A stretch of DNA of 64,000 nucleotides from Linaria vulgaris. Lineage: Eukaryota > Streptophyta > Magnoliopsida > Lamiales > Plantaginaceae. The DNA lies in the NCBI GenBank assembly GCA_948329865.1, contig OX415254.1, positions 88,096,033-88,160,032 of the forward strand, written 5' to 3'. The first letter of the stretch is position 1. The number at the start of each line of letters is the position of its first letter. Both the position numbers and the translations under genes were made by a program. Below the pieces are notes generated by a model that was given only the letters and a program-made list of their open reading frames with translations, did no database searches and was not told the origin of the DNA. Below, in pieces: positions 22,743-35,011 of this stretch.

Positions 22743-25700
22743 TTAGGTCGGAATGTCGTCCCAAAACTTTACTCCTTCATTTGCTTCGAGCTCTATCTTG
22801 GCTATATGATCTGCCGCGTTATTTGCTCTTCTTGGTATCCATCGTAGTTTAATAGTCCAAGGGAGGCGTAAAAGTTCTCGACACCTCTTTATCAATTCTA
22901 ATTCAAGCGCCCCGGGTTCTCGTACTCCTGTTACCTTCTTGACGCACGTTTGCGAGTCCATCTCCACTTCAATGTTATTTAATCTTCTTTCCCACGCAGA
23001 TTCCCATCCTTTGCGCAACGCCTCCAGTTCAGTCTCCTCCACCGTCGGAGCATTCATTTTTACTGTATATCCCCACATCCAATCGCCCTTGTACGTCCTC
23101 ATAAGACCCCCCGCGGCTCCTGAGTTCGAACCTATATTGAGGTCGCCATCCACGTTTAGTTTCGACCACCCTTTCCTTGGTTTTTGCCACTTATAATCTT
23201 CAGCCCTCTTTATCGACTTCTTTCATGACGTGGCAAGGTCCACACCTAATTGCTTAATAGCAAGAACAATGCTACTGCTCGCATCTCTCCTCCCCCGAAA
23301 GACGCAGTTGTTCTGTGCCTTCCACAGACTCTATATAACTGCAGCGAACATCGCATCTCAATTGATGTCCGGAACCAACAGATTTTTATATTTTTCTTCA
23401 TCATATTTATGCGCAGCCAGTCCGTACCTAGAAGCCTAGAGAATTCATTAAAATCGATGCTCTTGAGCACTAGTCGCCAGACTTCTTATGCCGCAGTACA
23501 CTTCCTCAATATGTGCATGATGCTTTCCTCCGGTGCCTTACAAACAAGGCATTCGGCCGAGTCCGTGATACGGCGAGTTCTGCGAAGTAAATTAGTAGCT
23601 AGTCGGTTTTTCAAAGCTAACCACAGAAAAACTTGTAATTTGCTACTGATATTTGTTTTCCATACCCACTTGCCCTTAACTTTAACTCTCGTTTCCTCGC
23701 CATATAGTTTCTTAAATGCATGGTACGCCGATTGACAAGAGAAACTGCCACTCGCTGTTTCATTCCACAACACTACGTCCTCGTTAGCATTCAGGCATAT
23801 ATCTCTTTTCCTAATCATCTCCTTCACTTCATGCGGAATATTTGTGTGAAGGATATCAAAGTTCCACATTCCCGAGTCCGTAGCCAATTCCCCAACCTTC
23901 AAATTCGTGTCGCGGGAATCAATATTTTGTACCATATCACAAAGCCGTATCTCCCCCATCCATCTATCATACCAAAAATCCATACTCATCCCATTCCTAA
24001 TCTGCCAACGCAAGAAAGGTTTCATAAGAGCCAAAAATTTCATTATACCCTTCCACATGATGCTAGTGCTCACCTTCGGTTTGTGATTAAGGATCGACTC
24101 GCCCTTAAGATATTTCGTCCTTATCAATTGGCTCCACATTGTCTCCTCTTTCTTCAAAATTTTCCAAGCTATCTTTGACAGTAGACTTTTGTTGCTTGTT
24201 CGGCTTACTCGGATACCCAAACCCCCTTCACCATGCGGCTTTGTCACTTGCGCCCATCCCACTAAATGGATTCTTTTTTCCTCCAAATTTGTGGACCACA
24301 AGAAGTCCCTATTCAATTTATCTAGCGACTTACACACACTCTCGGGCAGCCATGCACTTTGCATATGGTAGATCGGCATAGCAGAGGATACGAATTGGAT
24401 CAAGGTACTCCTCCCCGCGATTGATAAGAACTTTCGCTTCCAACCCGTCAACCTTTTCAACACCCTATCCATAATCTCGGCAAACACCTCCCGATTGGAC
24501 CTGTCATGTAAAAGGCGAACTCCCAAGTATTTTCCTAAATTTTGGGTTTGAGAAAATCTGAGGATTTCACTAATGTGCCTCTTCAAACTCGCCCCCTCAC
24601 TTTTAGAGAAAAATATTTTCAATTTTTGGGCGCTAACAATCAAACCCGAGGCCTTACAGAATGAATTCAAAACCCCTTTTATGGCACGGGCAGTCGAGGT
24701 CGTCGCTTTCCCCATTAGGATTAAGTCGTTGGCAAAAAAATAAATGTGATATCTAAGGTCCCCCGCGGCATGGAGTAATCGGTTTCCATTTATTTTTATC
24801 CCTTTTTTCATGGATCAAATATGACAATCTTTCGATGCATAACACAAATAAATATGGGAAAGCGGGTCATCTTATCTTAGACCACACGAATGGTTGAAAC
24901 TCTCGGTCGGAGTCTCGTTCCACAAAATCCGTGTTGACGCGTGCGTCACAAAGAACATCACTAGATCAATCATCGCTCTCGGAAACTCGAACGCCACCAA
25001 AGTGCTTTCTAGAAAACTCCACTCCATTTTGTCGTAGGATTTTTCCAAGTCGAGTTTCATAATCATGTCGCCCTTCTTGTTCTTTTTTTTGCCCGTAGCG
25101 AGTGTAGTATCTCTTGCAAGACGAAGATATTATCTTGCATACTACGCCCCTTGATGAAGCTAGATTGAGTCGGTGCGACGAGTCGCGGCATCATCTCTTT
25201 CAATCTTAATGTAATGCTCTTCATGATAAATTTGTATAGCACATTACATAAAGAGATAGAACGGAACTGCGAGTAGTCTCCGGGTTTGGTACCTTAGGAA
25301 TGAGGCAGAGATGTGCCTAACACAATTCTCGATCGAACCTCCTTTCCCGAAACACCTTCACTGCGATTTTTAAGAAAGAATTTTGGATCCACTCCCAACC
25401 ATTTTGATAGAAAATTGCTTGTAGACTATCCGGCTCTGGTGCCTTCAATGGATTAAGAGATAAAACCACATCTTTTAGCTCTTCCGAACAAACGTCACGA
25501 CACAAGAGTGCAATGTCCTCCGAATTCAACGCATTTTGATATTGCAACCGCGAGAATTCGCTGCTTGTTCTTCTACTTTGGCCGCTTCTAGTCGTCGTGA
25601 ATAATGCCTGAAAATATGACCACGCATGATCTCTCAAGCATGTATCGTCCGTGATACAAATATCATTAACCCGGAGAGTTACAATTTTGTTTTTCTGCCT

Positions 25701-27052
25701 ACGTGGCAAAGTGGATTGATGGAAAAATCTAGTGTTCCTTTCACCATCCCTAATCCAATCCACCCTCGACTTTTGCAACCAAAAGATTTCCTCTTGCGCA
25801 AGCACTTCATTAAACCCCCTGATCAACGAGTTTTCAAGCGAGTTAAGATGATCTCATTGCCTAGTTCCCTCGATCCTCTGTATACCTTCAAGCTGTGCCA
25901 AAAATTTTCTTTTTCCTTTTAAATATGTTACCTAATTTCTCCTTATTCCAGGGGATTAGCACGCAGGGTGCTTGCTTGATTGCCGTCGTAATTGAGTTTG
26001 AGGATTCCCATATGTCTTTCAATATCCCCTCGCACACTGGGTATCTTAGCCATGTTGCTTCAAACCGGAACAGACGTGGGCCTCCCGGAGTTGGAATCCT
26101 GTGGTAGTGGGTAATTATAGGGTGGTGGTCCGAGTGCGTTCGTGGTAGGTGTACGACCGCATTTTTGGGAAATTTATCGATCCATGCTTGATTTGCCACC
26201 GCCCGATCAATTCTTCCCTTGATGTTTGCCCCACTCTCCCGCTTGTTTTTCCACGTTAAAGTCGGCCCGTGGAAGCCGAGATCAATAAGCTTGCTTCGTT
26301 CCATATACCCCCGGAAAAACCTCAGTCGATTAACATTGACCGTGTTGCCCCCTTGCCTCTCGTGTGCATACCCGACTTCATTAAAGTCCCCCATCACCAA
26401 CCAAGGTTCGCTGCACCTCTCCGACGAATTAACAAGGTTCTCGAAGGCTCTAATCTTGTCTCTCCTTCTCGGTTGTGCGTAAATTCCGAAAACGTGCCAA
26501 GGATCAGCCAAGTGTATCCTTGCGTGGATAACTTGGTCATCCATCCCCAAAATTTCCACGTCAACTTCATTCTCGTTCCATAGCATCCACACTCCAACCC
26601 TCACCTGGATGTAGGTGCCATGATGAAATTCGAAAAACCTAAGGCCCTGATAGTCTCATTAGCATGCTCGTTGCTAATTTAAGTCTCAAGCACATAAGCA
26701 CTTGCGGATTGTGAATCCTCACTAATTCTATAAAATTACGTCGAAAATAGATGTTCCCCGCTCCCTGACAGTTCCATGATATGATTTTCATTGATAAATA
26801 ATTAATGTGGTAGGGCAAAATGGGGTATTCAATTCTCGACCCCATCCATATCGCAATCAATTGACGCAAGGTTTCTAACATGAGAACCATATGTCTCCTT
26901 AATTCATAGTTGCTCAATATTGTCCGCAGCAACCAAAAATCCGGCGCTTCTTCCCTCCGTATCCACATGATTGCCTGCTCCACTGCCCAAACTGTCGGGG
27001 GTATTTCGAGAATGTGAACTAGTCGTTCCTTCCGACGTGTTGGTAATATCAC
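22743..27052 (-). pseudogene. LINE ORF2 (endonuclease, reverse transcriptase, RNase H-like)
   Basis: Pieces in order on the - strand. MKIISWNCQGAGN (about 26790) starts the endonuclease; 25888-26604 continues with WLVMGDFNEV, GRIDRAVANQ and HSDHHPI. 25317-25826 holds the RT linker (WIRDGERNTRFFH, LNPLKAPEPDSLQ). 24872-25066 holds MKLDLEKSYDKMEW. 23486-24811 holds the RT palm with FFANDLILMG, where family members have FADD, and the LGKYLGVRL block; it then has LSIAGRSTLIQFVSSAMP and a zf-RVT region (FSCQSAYHAFKK, CLVCKAPEESIMHIL). 22743-23153 holds the RNase H-like end (LNVDGDLN, IEVEMDSQTCVK, RANNAADHIAK). Several frameshifts and stops separate these pieces, and the first active-site Asp is Asn, so it is inactive. 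Confidence 0.85.
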
Positions 27053-28455
27053 CGAGAGGCCTTAAAATATTGTTGTTCTCGTTTCGAAAGGGGGAGGAAG
27101 TACCCACGCGACCACCATCGCCCCGTTCTGAAACTCCACTCTTACTTCCTCCATGTATATTTCTTGTCGAGTTGAAAATTTGAATATGAGGTGTTTTGTT
27201 GCTCTCGAACTCTGTCAACTCGTCTAGGACTGAGAAATGATTTGTAGTATTAAAACTCACTGATTTTCCTTTTGAATTTTCTTTTTGATTTCTTTTAGCA
27301 ATTCCAACCTCTTTAGGAGACTTCCCTTGTTCTGTAAGGCTCTTAGGTAGTGATCTCTTACTTGGTGCATATGGAATAGAACTTTCCTTCGTTATACTTC
27401 TAAATTCCTTAACCCTTTGGTTATTTTCCTTATTAACCTCTCCAGGCAATTGCTGAAAATTCACTTCCCCAGCCGTGTACTTATTTCCTTTTCCCTCTTG
27501 GTTGTAACTCCCCTTACCTTTCCTCGGCTTCGTTGTCACCCAGTCCCCATATTCTTTGGTGACCGCCTTCTCCCGCCATGTCGGACTTTCTTTGTTACTT
27601 AAATTGTTACCTTAAATTACGTCCATCGCTTCTTCTTGCGGATTGTCCTTTTTTTTCTTTTCTTAAGGTGCAAGTGCTCTCCATGTGTCCCACTTTTCCG
27701 CACGAGAAGCATAGATTTTCATACTCCAATTGGTATACCACGTCATCAACACAAATACCCAATTCGAGAGGAACATCAGTGCGTACTTGTACACATACCC
27801 GTGCAAACCATCCTCGCGTTGCGCAATAGGTGTTGTTGCCATCCACCTTGATTGGATCTCCTATGCATCTTGCAAGCATTCGGATGGTGGCCCGACGGAA
27901 ATAATCGACGGGCAAATTCATAATTCGTACCCAAATTATGGCACTTTCTATTTTATCTTTTTCCGCACGAAATCGTGGCGTCCATTTCCGGATAGAGAGG
28001 AAACTTCCTGCCAATTGCCACGGGCCCTCGGTGAGAATCATCTCCATTTTCTCGCTATTGATACCTTTCATGCAATAATAATTGAATCCCAAATCTACTA
28101 GTTCAAACTCGTAATGGAGTCTCCACATGGAATCGAGTTTGGTAACAAGAGCTTGATAGTACCACGGTTTCCCCAAGACACAAATGATGATCGAATCGCC
28201 CCATTGGTTTGCAATTAGGGCTCGCATCTCAGGGAGAGTCGTCACTCTTTTGAATGGCATTTGTTCCGTGGGTTCCTCTAGGAGTGAATATTTATCTTCA
28301 TCGTCTGTCTCATCCGCCTCAATTCGCACATGAGTTTGTCTCTTTTTCGTGATATCCGCATATGACATGAGTGGTAAGTTTCTCGGCGTCTCCTGCATTG
28401 GCGAAGTAAGTTGTGGGGAGGAGGCAAAATTAGTCTGCTCTTCTCCTTGGCGCAA
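26904..28455 (-). pseudogene. LINE ORF1 (gag-like, DUF4283 plus zinc knuckle)
   Basis: The first frame, 27607-28455, holds the DUF4283 domain (ALIANQWGDSIIICVLGKPW, EGPWQLAGSFLSIRKWTP, IIWVRIMNLPVDYF) and the zinc knuckle CFSCGKVGHMESTC (C-x2-C-x4-H-x4-C). It ends at a stop, and a second open stretch, 26904-27539, continues in another frame with a Ser/Lys/Asn-rich tail, so one frameshift lies near 27600-27540. The product would bind LINE RNA. The 5' end lacks a clean ATG in this frame. Confidence 0.8.
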
Positions 28456-28500
28456 GCTCTTTTGCGTGCGTGTGTCATGTATGGAAGGCGCGGGTGGTCG

Positions 28501-29689
28501 ACTTCGGGACCGAAATCGCTGATGTTAGGGCTTGCATATTTTTTTGCAATTGCTTATCACTTATATGACACCAATTTTTTGATTTTAGGTTTTAGCCTTA
28601 TAATTATAGTGTTGTAACAATATTTGATTATTAAGTTCCTGATCTAGCCATAATGTAAGTAGAATCATTAACTACAATAATTATATTGATTGGAGATTTA
28701 GTTTTCCAAAATTTAGAACTTTTTATATAAACTCCAACCTTATATATCTAATCTTTACATATTTAAGTTTTCTTCATCATACAAATTAAAATAAATTTTA
28801 ATCACGCGGGCACCACGTGCCACCATTTCTAGTAATTTGTAACCAAAACTGATTCTTCAACATTTGATTACAGGTTTACACCAGAGTCCATAGTTCTTAC
28901 CATAATTAATTACATCCATTATTTAATCTAAAGTAATTAATATGTAATATTATCAAGAAAAATAAAATTGGAATTACCAAAAGTAGTTCAACATTAAAAT
29001 ACTAAAATATCACATGGTAGGTTCCATTTTCTCGTGTGAATAATTTCATTAAAAGTATGTTTTCACATACATAATCACAATCAGATTTGGTATGAAAAAC
29101 AATACGTCAATTACAAAAAAATATTCATGTTCATGCATTCAAAAACGGAAAAGAAAAAGAGAAAGAATACATTAAATCACTAAATTGCTAGACATTTGAA
29201 ATTTATCAATTTTGTATTGATCTTAATTTTCCAAGGTGTACTTTTTGTTTACATACTAGATTTAAGTTAGTTACAAAAATTATAGTTGAGAAACAAAAAA
29301 CTTATTCACATAAGCAATTTTAGATATGAAAATATAATCATCTCCTTATGTAAAAAAATAGGAAGAAGCACGAAATCAGTTTCCACATTCTGTAATTAAG
29401 ATTTAATTATTTATAGACTTGTAACATAAAAAAGAAATAACCTACTAGGCTAAAGTGGTAAAGAGCTTATGTGGGTTCTGCGTGTCAGTACCAGCCTTAT
29501 AAACTCTTACTCTTACCTTAGTGGTAGGTAAGAGGTTCCCCATTAAACGTACCAAATTACTGCAATACACAGTACCAAACTACCAATCACATTTCATCTA
29601 AAAGTACCAATCACTGAGTTTGATTTTGCCACAAAGATAAACATTGAGTAGGATTTTTCTGTACCCCTATTTAAATCTTATTATTCATT
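28501..29689. other. AT-rich intergenic, possible SINE
   Basis: No gene. At about 29446-29540 the text AGGCTAAAGTGGTAAAGAG resembles a polymerase III A box and GGTTCTGCGTGTC resembles a weak B box about 30 bp later, as in tRNA-derived SINEs. There is no clear tail or target duplication, so this is only a suggestion. Confidence 0.35.
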
Positions 29690-29694
29690 AATAT

Positions 29695-30657
29695 TGATGC
29701 GCGGTACTTTCGTCTGCTGACTAGTCACTCCACGTCAGACTAGCCCGAGCTCCTTATTGGTCCTGAGCTAGCTTTGAGTTCGGGAAACCTGCACTGAAAA
29801 ACACGACACGTGAACTAGGTCGAGGCTGACCAAGAGTAAGTGCTCTGATGCTGAGTCAGTTGATGCTCGTTGATGGCGTCTACGTCAACTAGAAGTCACT
29901 GGTGTGGATTGAGGAGTTTGTAGATTTCAGACTGAACTTGGGGTTAAGCCAAGCTGCCTACGTATCCCATGTAGGGAATCAAGCCGAACGTAGTTCATTA
30001 TTTCTCTATGGTGGCCGATCGTGGTCGAAGGTGAAGGTCGGACCTTCATCAATCTTGATAGGTCAAAATGTTATGGGTCAATCTTTGTAGATCAATTTCT
30101 GTAGGTCCACCTCCGTAGATCAACCTCTGTAGGTCCACCTCTGTAGATCAATCTCTGTAGGTCCACCTCCGTAGATCAACCTCTGTAGGTCCATCTCTGT
30201 AGATCAATCTCTGTAGGTCCACCTCTGTAGATCAATCTCTGTAGGTCCACCTCTGTAGATCAATCTATGTAGGTCCACCTCTGTAGATCAATCTATGTAG
30301 GTCCACCTCCGTAGATCAACCTCTGTAGGTCCACCTCCGTAGATCAATCAAAGGAGTAACTATGAGAAGAGAACAAAAAAGTATATCTTGTAAATGAGGA
30401 GGAGTCTGGTATTTATAGATGATCAACCTCCTTGATTGTAGTAGCAGGTATGGGCCTCTGTTGATGAGCCAAGCCCTTATATGTCACATGACATATGTCA
30501 TAAGCGGTTTATCGGGCTTGCATAATGGGCTTTTGGGCCCCTTTGTTGGGACGGTTTATTTGGGCCGATCTGGCTCGTGAATGGGCCTTTTGGGCCGGCA
30601 CATTTGTAGGACAATAGTGTTTTGATAGGCCCACTAAGGGCAAATTATGGTATAACA
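29695..30657 (-). repeat. LTR (963 bp; 3' LTR in element orientation)
   Basis: Pairs with 35012-35954, with few visible substitutions. It contains a 28-bp minisatellite at about 30078-30350, a - strand TATA box (CTATAAATA, 30410-30418), and GGGCC-rich sequence toward its TG end at 30657. It has one more 28-bp unit than its partner and lacks a short insert (ATCACACCA) near 35930. Confidence 0.9.
30078..30350. repeat. 28-bp minisatellite in the LTR
   Basis: The unit is two related 14-mers, GTAGATCAATCTCT and GTAGGTCCACCTCT, repeated about ten times. The same array in the other LTR (about 35395-35640) is 28 bp shorter, that is, one unit fewer. Confidence 0.9.
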
Positions 30658-30758
30658 TAAGTCCCCCAGTTTGTAAGGTGGTCGTAGCTTATGGACGCCT
30701 TGCAAACTTATACAGTCGAGATGCCATAATTTGCAAGTCCAAATTGTCCTAATATAGG

Positions 30759-31740
30759 TTGAGACCACTATTGGTGAAAACTTTACCATTGGTGTTGAAA
30801 CCGAACAAGTTCTCTTTGTCGAAGAGGCAAAACGTCTTGTATAAAGGGTGCTTGAGTAGCAAAAAGCGTTATGCTCTTATTAAGAGGCCAAGAGTAGCAG
30901 AGGATGCCGCAAACGAAACTGTGCAAAGAATCACAATCTGGTGCTAAAGAGCAGAAGAAAATATGCAAAAAAGGCTCAAGCTGCGGCCGGAGCCCGGAGG
31001 AGCAAAGTTAGATACTCTAGGAGGCTGCTGATTAGGTAGCTATAGCCAAAGAAGACCTTGAGGTTGCTTGAGCCAAGCTTGCAAAGCTTCAAATTGATCA
31101 TAAGTCTATTTTAGATAGGCTCGACAGGCGGGATAGAACCATCAACAAATACCGAGCGGTAAATAAGGCCTATGTAGAGGAAGGCTGTAAGTCGAAGGTG
31201 ATCATCGCGACTTCGAAGAAACAACTTGTGACTGACGTTGCTGATGTTGTTGTACCCTTCCTCCGGATGATCTTGTGGCATCCGACAATGTTGTTTTTCC
31301 TATTGCTAACTTTGGGATTATGACGAGTACCGCCCTTTCTACCGCTGCTGTCGTAGAGACAGAAGATGCGATGGTTCCTTCCTTGACTATTTCTGAGACA
31401 GTCGCCACCTCTGAGACAGTATTGACTACTGCTCCAACTTCTTTTGTTTTAAAATCTCATCCTTATGGTCTTGTTTTGATAGCTGCCATGCTCCGATGAG
31501 AGATCTAGAGGTAACTAGTCAATCGGTCAGTGTGAATCTCTTACTGGTTCCGACTTGTGCCTCAAAGAAAATTAGGTTGGCTTCACTGATGAGGATCATG
31601 CACGCATGGAGAAAGAAGTCGAGGAACACCGCCGTAGTTATTCCAAAGTTTTGGTTGGCGGTGGTCTTATAGAAGAGCTCTGCCTTGTCATTGATGCAAT
31701 AGAAGTCTTGGAAGGTGTTACTTATGTGGGGAAAGATGAT
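30759..31740 (+). pseudogene. remnant of an antisense gene (C-terminal, coiled-coil part)
   Basis: In shifting + strand frames the sequence reads as a charged, Ala/Lys/Glu-rich coiled-coil-like protein, for example AIAKEDLEVA, KLQIDHKSILDRLDRRDR and KYRAVNKAYVEEG at about 31035-31200. At 31605-31750 VLVGGGLIEELCLVIDAIE follows. Composition and place (antisense, next to the purine tract, upstream of a tandem repeat) parallel the C-terminal part of the intact antisense gene at 55335-57720. Homology is inferred from layout, not from alignment. Confidence 0.4.
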
Positions 31741-31929
31741 ATTGCCAATGGTGGTCAGGCTTCTTGAGAGTGGAAGGTGGCCTTATTGGCCTTACTTTTT
31801 GGCACTTGTGCCTTTATTTTGCTCTTCAACTTCTTGTACATTTGATACTTATTTCTTATCTTTTTGGGACAAGTATAGTTTTGTTATTCGCGTTTTAATA
31901 CTTCGATTTGGTTTCTTCTTTTCTTGATC

Positions 31930-32160
31930 TTCTTTTCTTTCTTTCTTCCTTTCTTGATCTTGGTTTCTTCTTTTCTTGATCTTGTTTCCTTCTTTTATTG
32001 ACCTTGCTTTCTTCTTCTATTTGATTTTGTTCTTCCTTTCTTGATCTTGCTTTCTTCTTTTCTTGATCTTGCTTTCTTCATTTCTTGATCTTGATTTCTT
32101 CCTTTCTTGATCTTGATTTCTTCTTTTCTTCATCTTGCTTTCTTCTTTTCTTGATTTGGT
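31930..32160. repeat. TTTCTTCTTTTCTTGATCTTG repeats
   Basis: Imperfect pyrimidine-rich tandem repeat with a period of about 23-25 bp and about nine copies, directly before the 69-bp repeat. Confidence 0.75.
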
Positions 32161-32179
32161 TCTTCCATTTGTTTAATTC

Positions 32180-32870
32180 GGTAGGGCTTACGTTGCTTGC
32201 CTACTTAATGGGATATTCACCCAATAGGCTCTTCACCTAGTTTAATTTGGTAGGGCTTTTGCAGCTCGCCTACTTTATGAGATTTTCACCCAATAGGCTC
32301 TTCACCTAGTTTAGTTCGGTAGGGCTTACGATAATGGCCTACTTTATGGGATATTCACCCAATAGGCTCTTCACCTAGTTTACTTCGGTAGGACTTACGA
32401 TAATAGCCTAGTTTATGGGATATTCGCTCAATAGGCTCTTCACCTAGTTTATTTCGGTAGGGCTTACGATAATGGCCTACTTTATGGGATATTAGCCCAA
32501 TAGGCTTTTCACCTAGTTTAGTTCGATAGGGCTTACGATAATGGCCTACTTTATGGGATATTCACCCAATAGACTCTTCACCTAGTTTATTTCAGTAGGG
32601 CTTACGATAATGGCCTACTTTATGGGATATTCGCCCAATAGGCTATTCACCTAGTTTATTTTGGTAGGGCTTACGATAATGGCCTACTTTATGGGATATT
32701 CGCCCAATAGGCTCTTCACCTAGTTTAGTTCGGTAGGGCTTACGATAATGGCCTACTTTATGGGATATTCGCCCAATAGGCTCTTCACCTAGTTTATTTC
32801 GGTAGGGCTTACGATAATGGCCTACTTTATGGGATATTCACCCAATAGGCTCTTCACCTAGTTTATTTTC
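32180..32870. repeat. 69-bp tandem repeat, about ten copies
   Basis: The unit contains GGTAGGGCTTACGATAATGG, CCTACTTTATGGGATATTC and CCAATAGGCTCTTCACC. Copies are nearly identical in the later part and diverge toward the start. It occupies the place that the 59-bp repeat takes in the younger element. Confidence 0.9.
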
Positions 32871-33299
32871 ATCACCTTGTGTGGTTTTTGTGTCTTCACT
32901 TGTATGGGTCTTGCCTTAATTTCATTGCCAATGCTTTGTTCTGATAAGCTAGAGATCATCAGTGTAGCTTTGTTTGCATGAGAGTTTTAGCATTTGTGCA
33001 TTTTTGCTCATTGCTTGTTGTGTTTTTCGAGTGCGCATGACTCCAATCTATGGAACTTGTAGCCTAAAATTTTTGTCAGTCATGCCATGTTTCTCCTTTC
33101 CACCATGCCCATTTGTAGGTCAGCAGCGACTGAAATGTTGGAATAGAAGTGTTCTTTTATTATTGTTGAGTGTGGTGAATGGATATTTGAAATAGTTGTT
33201 GTGATGCTTGACAAAGTTTGTTGCATGTGTTATCATCATCATTTGCATAGCTATAACAAATTGTGCCAGTTGTTTCAATCATATAGAGAGTCCCCTAGT

Positions 33300-33751
33300 T
33301 TCATATTGCAGTTGAGTTGACAATGATGAAAGTGTCAGGATGTTATCATCTCTACAGTTTGTGGGAGATTTTCGTCTGCCATTCCTTTGTAAAGGTCAGG
33401 TGGTCCATGTTGTACCTTGTGTAGTGTATGTGACTACGCTCTACCACGTTGTGTAGAGTGACGTCGTAGTGGAACGCCTCTTGATTGTTGCCAGATTGTG
33501 TGTTATGACTAAGGAGTGCCCTAGGTTAGCCCTAAGCAGGTGCCATGGGTTGACCCTTTGATTGTGATTAATTGGGGTATTTATAAGCTGATTATATCCT
33601 TAGTTGTAGGAGTGCAATGTGCTTTCCTTTGATGGGTTGGGCCTCCATGTTGGCCCTAACAGTTGATGTGCATTAGGAGGGACGTTAACTCTAGGACTAA
33701 CATGGTTGACATGATAGGGTTGACGTGTCATTATCCATATCATGGCGCACC
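33300..33751 (-). repeat. diverged LTR fragment inside the element (tentative)
   Basis: GGGGTATTTATAAGCTGATTA and GTAGGAGTGCAATG followed by GATGGGTTGGGCC mirror the LTR order GGTATTTATAGATGATCA, GTAGTAGCAGG, TGATGGGCCAGGCC. It ends exactly where TAAGTCCCCCAGTTTGTA begins at 33752, just as LTR 29695-30657 ends before the same phrase at 30658. Confidence 0.4.
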
Positions 33752-34796
33752 ATTAAGTCCCCCAGTTTGTAGCAGGGTCGTCGCAGTCGAGCTCGTTGCA
33801 AACTTCATAAGTGTCCATAATTTGATGCTTCACATGCAAGGATTTCTCGTTCGTTGAAGTTTTGCAGCTGTTCTCGGAGTTCGCACGTTGGGAGTTCAGT
33901 TGCAGATATGCTCGTGCATGGTGAATTTGTGACGGAGAAGATCGTGTTGCTGCTGTTCGTCGGCGCAAGTAGGCTACGCGGCTACTGTTCGTCGACACAA
34001 GGAAACCGTGTTGCTGATGTTCGTCGACACAAGGAAATCGTGTAGCTGTTGTTCATCGGCACGAGGGATTCAGGTGTGATGTTGTTCGTAGACGGCACAA
34101 GGAGGTCTTGCGGGCTGCTGTTCGTTGGCGCAAGAGAGATTGGGCTTGCTGCAACGTTGGTGCGATGAGTGGTCGTACAGCTGTTCCCCGAGGAGATCAC
34201 TAAGGCTGATGTTCGTGTAAGGAGTTCCGGGCGAAGCTGCTATTCGTTGGCGTTCATTCGAGTCGCATTGAGGAGTTCGTACGCTGCAAATCTGTTTGGC
34301 GATGAAGATTGCGTGTTGCGGGAGTTTTCTTGAGTCGCTGCTTGTTTCGAGTGAGGAGTTTGCTAAAAATCAGTTCGCACGTTCCAGTAAGTTCACAAGA
34401 AAAAAGTTATTTCTTATGAAATACTTAAATTGATTGTTTACTTCCTTCTAGTCTTTGGCAATGGGAATTACAGAACATGCATTTGTTTAATTCTTGATCA
34501 TCATGGCGTCTTCTCTCGGGAATAATAGCAAAATGGAATCCAAGTTATTGAAGAAGCAATCTGATGTAAACTTCACATTTATGAATATGTCTTCTTCAAG
34601 TGATGATTAAACTGATGATGAGAGGTCTGGACAAGAGGGCTCTAGTGCTGAGTCAGAGTCTGAAAGTGGTAGTAGCGAGTCGAACAATAGTGAGTCCTCT
34701 TCTAGTGAAGGTGGTTCATTTGGTGATGCAAATAGTGTTGATTGTTGTAAGTTCGTGTGTTATGAGCTTGAACTTCTTTCTTCCTCGGTAGATTGA
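33752..34796 (+). pseudogene. duplicate leader and Ser-rich start of an antisense gene
   Basis: The text from 33752 aligns by eye with that from 30658 (TAAGTCCCCCAGTTTGTA, then GTCG, TTGCAAACTT, CATAATTTG). It is followed by a leader of repeated TTCGTCG(A/G)C(A/G)CAAGG units, a possible donor at about 34399 and an ATG at 34504. That starts MASSLGNNSKMESK and continues, with one TAA, into a Ser/Glu-rich stretch (SGSSESNNSESSSSEGG). The intact antisense gene of the younger element also starts with a Ser/acidic stretch after leader introns. Confidence 0.45.
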
Positions 34797-34992
34797 TTGC
34801 GCAACAAGTGACATTATTCCTCTTGAACTTGTTGTTCTGTTATCGTTGTATTGGGGGTCAATAGGTTCAGTCTCTAGATAGAACCTTCGACATTGTTGAG
34901 TAGTTGTGGTGGCGTTGGCCTCTTTTGGTTGCTCTTGTAGACCTTACCATAGTGATGAACACGGGTGTTTCTTCTACAGTGCACTTAGTGGT

Positions 34993-35010
34993 TTCCCACA
35001 GACGGCGCCA
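34993..35010 (-). promoter_or_regulatory. primer-binding site of the older LTR element
   Basis: On the - strand TGGCGCCGTCTGTGGGAA lies one base after the LTR end. The identical 18 bases serve the younger element at 61479-61496. It is a Ty3/gypsy-type site that starts TGG as expected for a tRNA 3' end; I do not assign the tRNA. Confidence 0.8.
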
Positions 35011-35011
35011 C

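Larger units (their letters stand above)
22640..28500 (-). mobile_element. near full-length L1-type LINE (- strand), frame-broken
   Basis: In - strand order the element shows a gag-like ORF1 with DUF4283 and a zinc knuckle, then APE endonuclease, reverse transcriptase with a zf-RVT region, and a terminal RNase H-like domain. It ends in an A-rich tail at about 22642-22660 (ACCAAAACAAAAAAA). The total of about 5.9 kb is typical of plant L1 elements with both ORFs. The exact 5' end and the target duplication are not resolved. Confidence 0.85.

Noticed and set aside
23720..24381. + strand frames of 152 and 80 codons
   Set aside because: They are shadows of the LINE reverse transcriptase on the - strand.
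29446..29540. tRNA gene
   Set aside because: A- and B-box-like text is present but no cloverleaf can be drawn; at most a SINE fragment.
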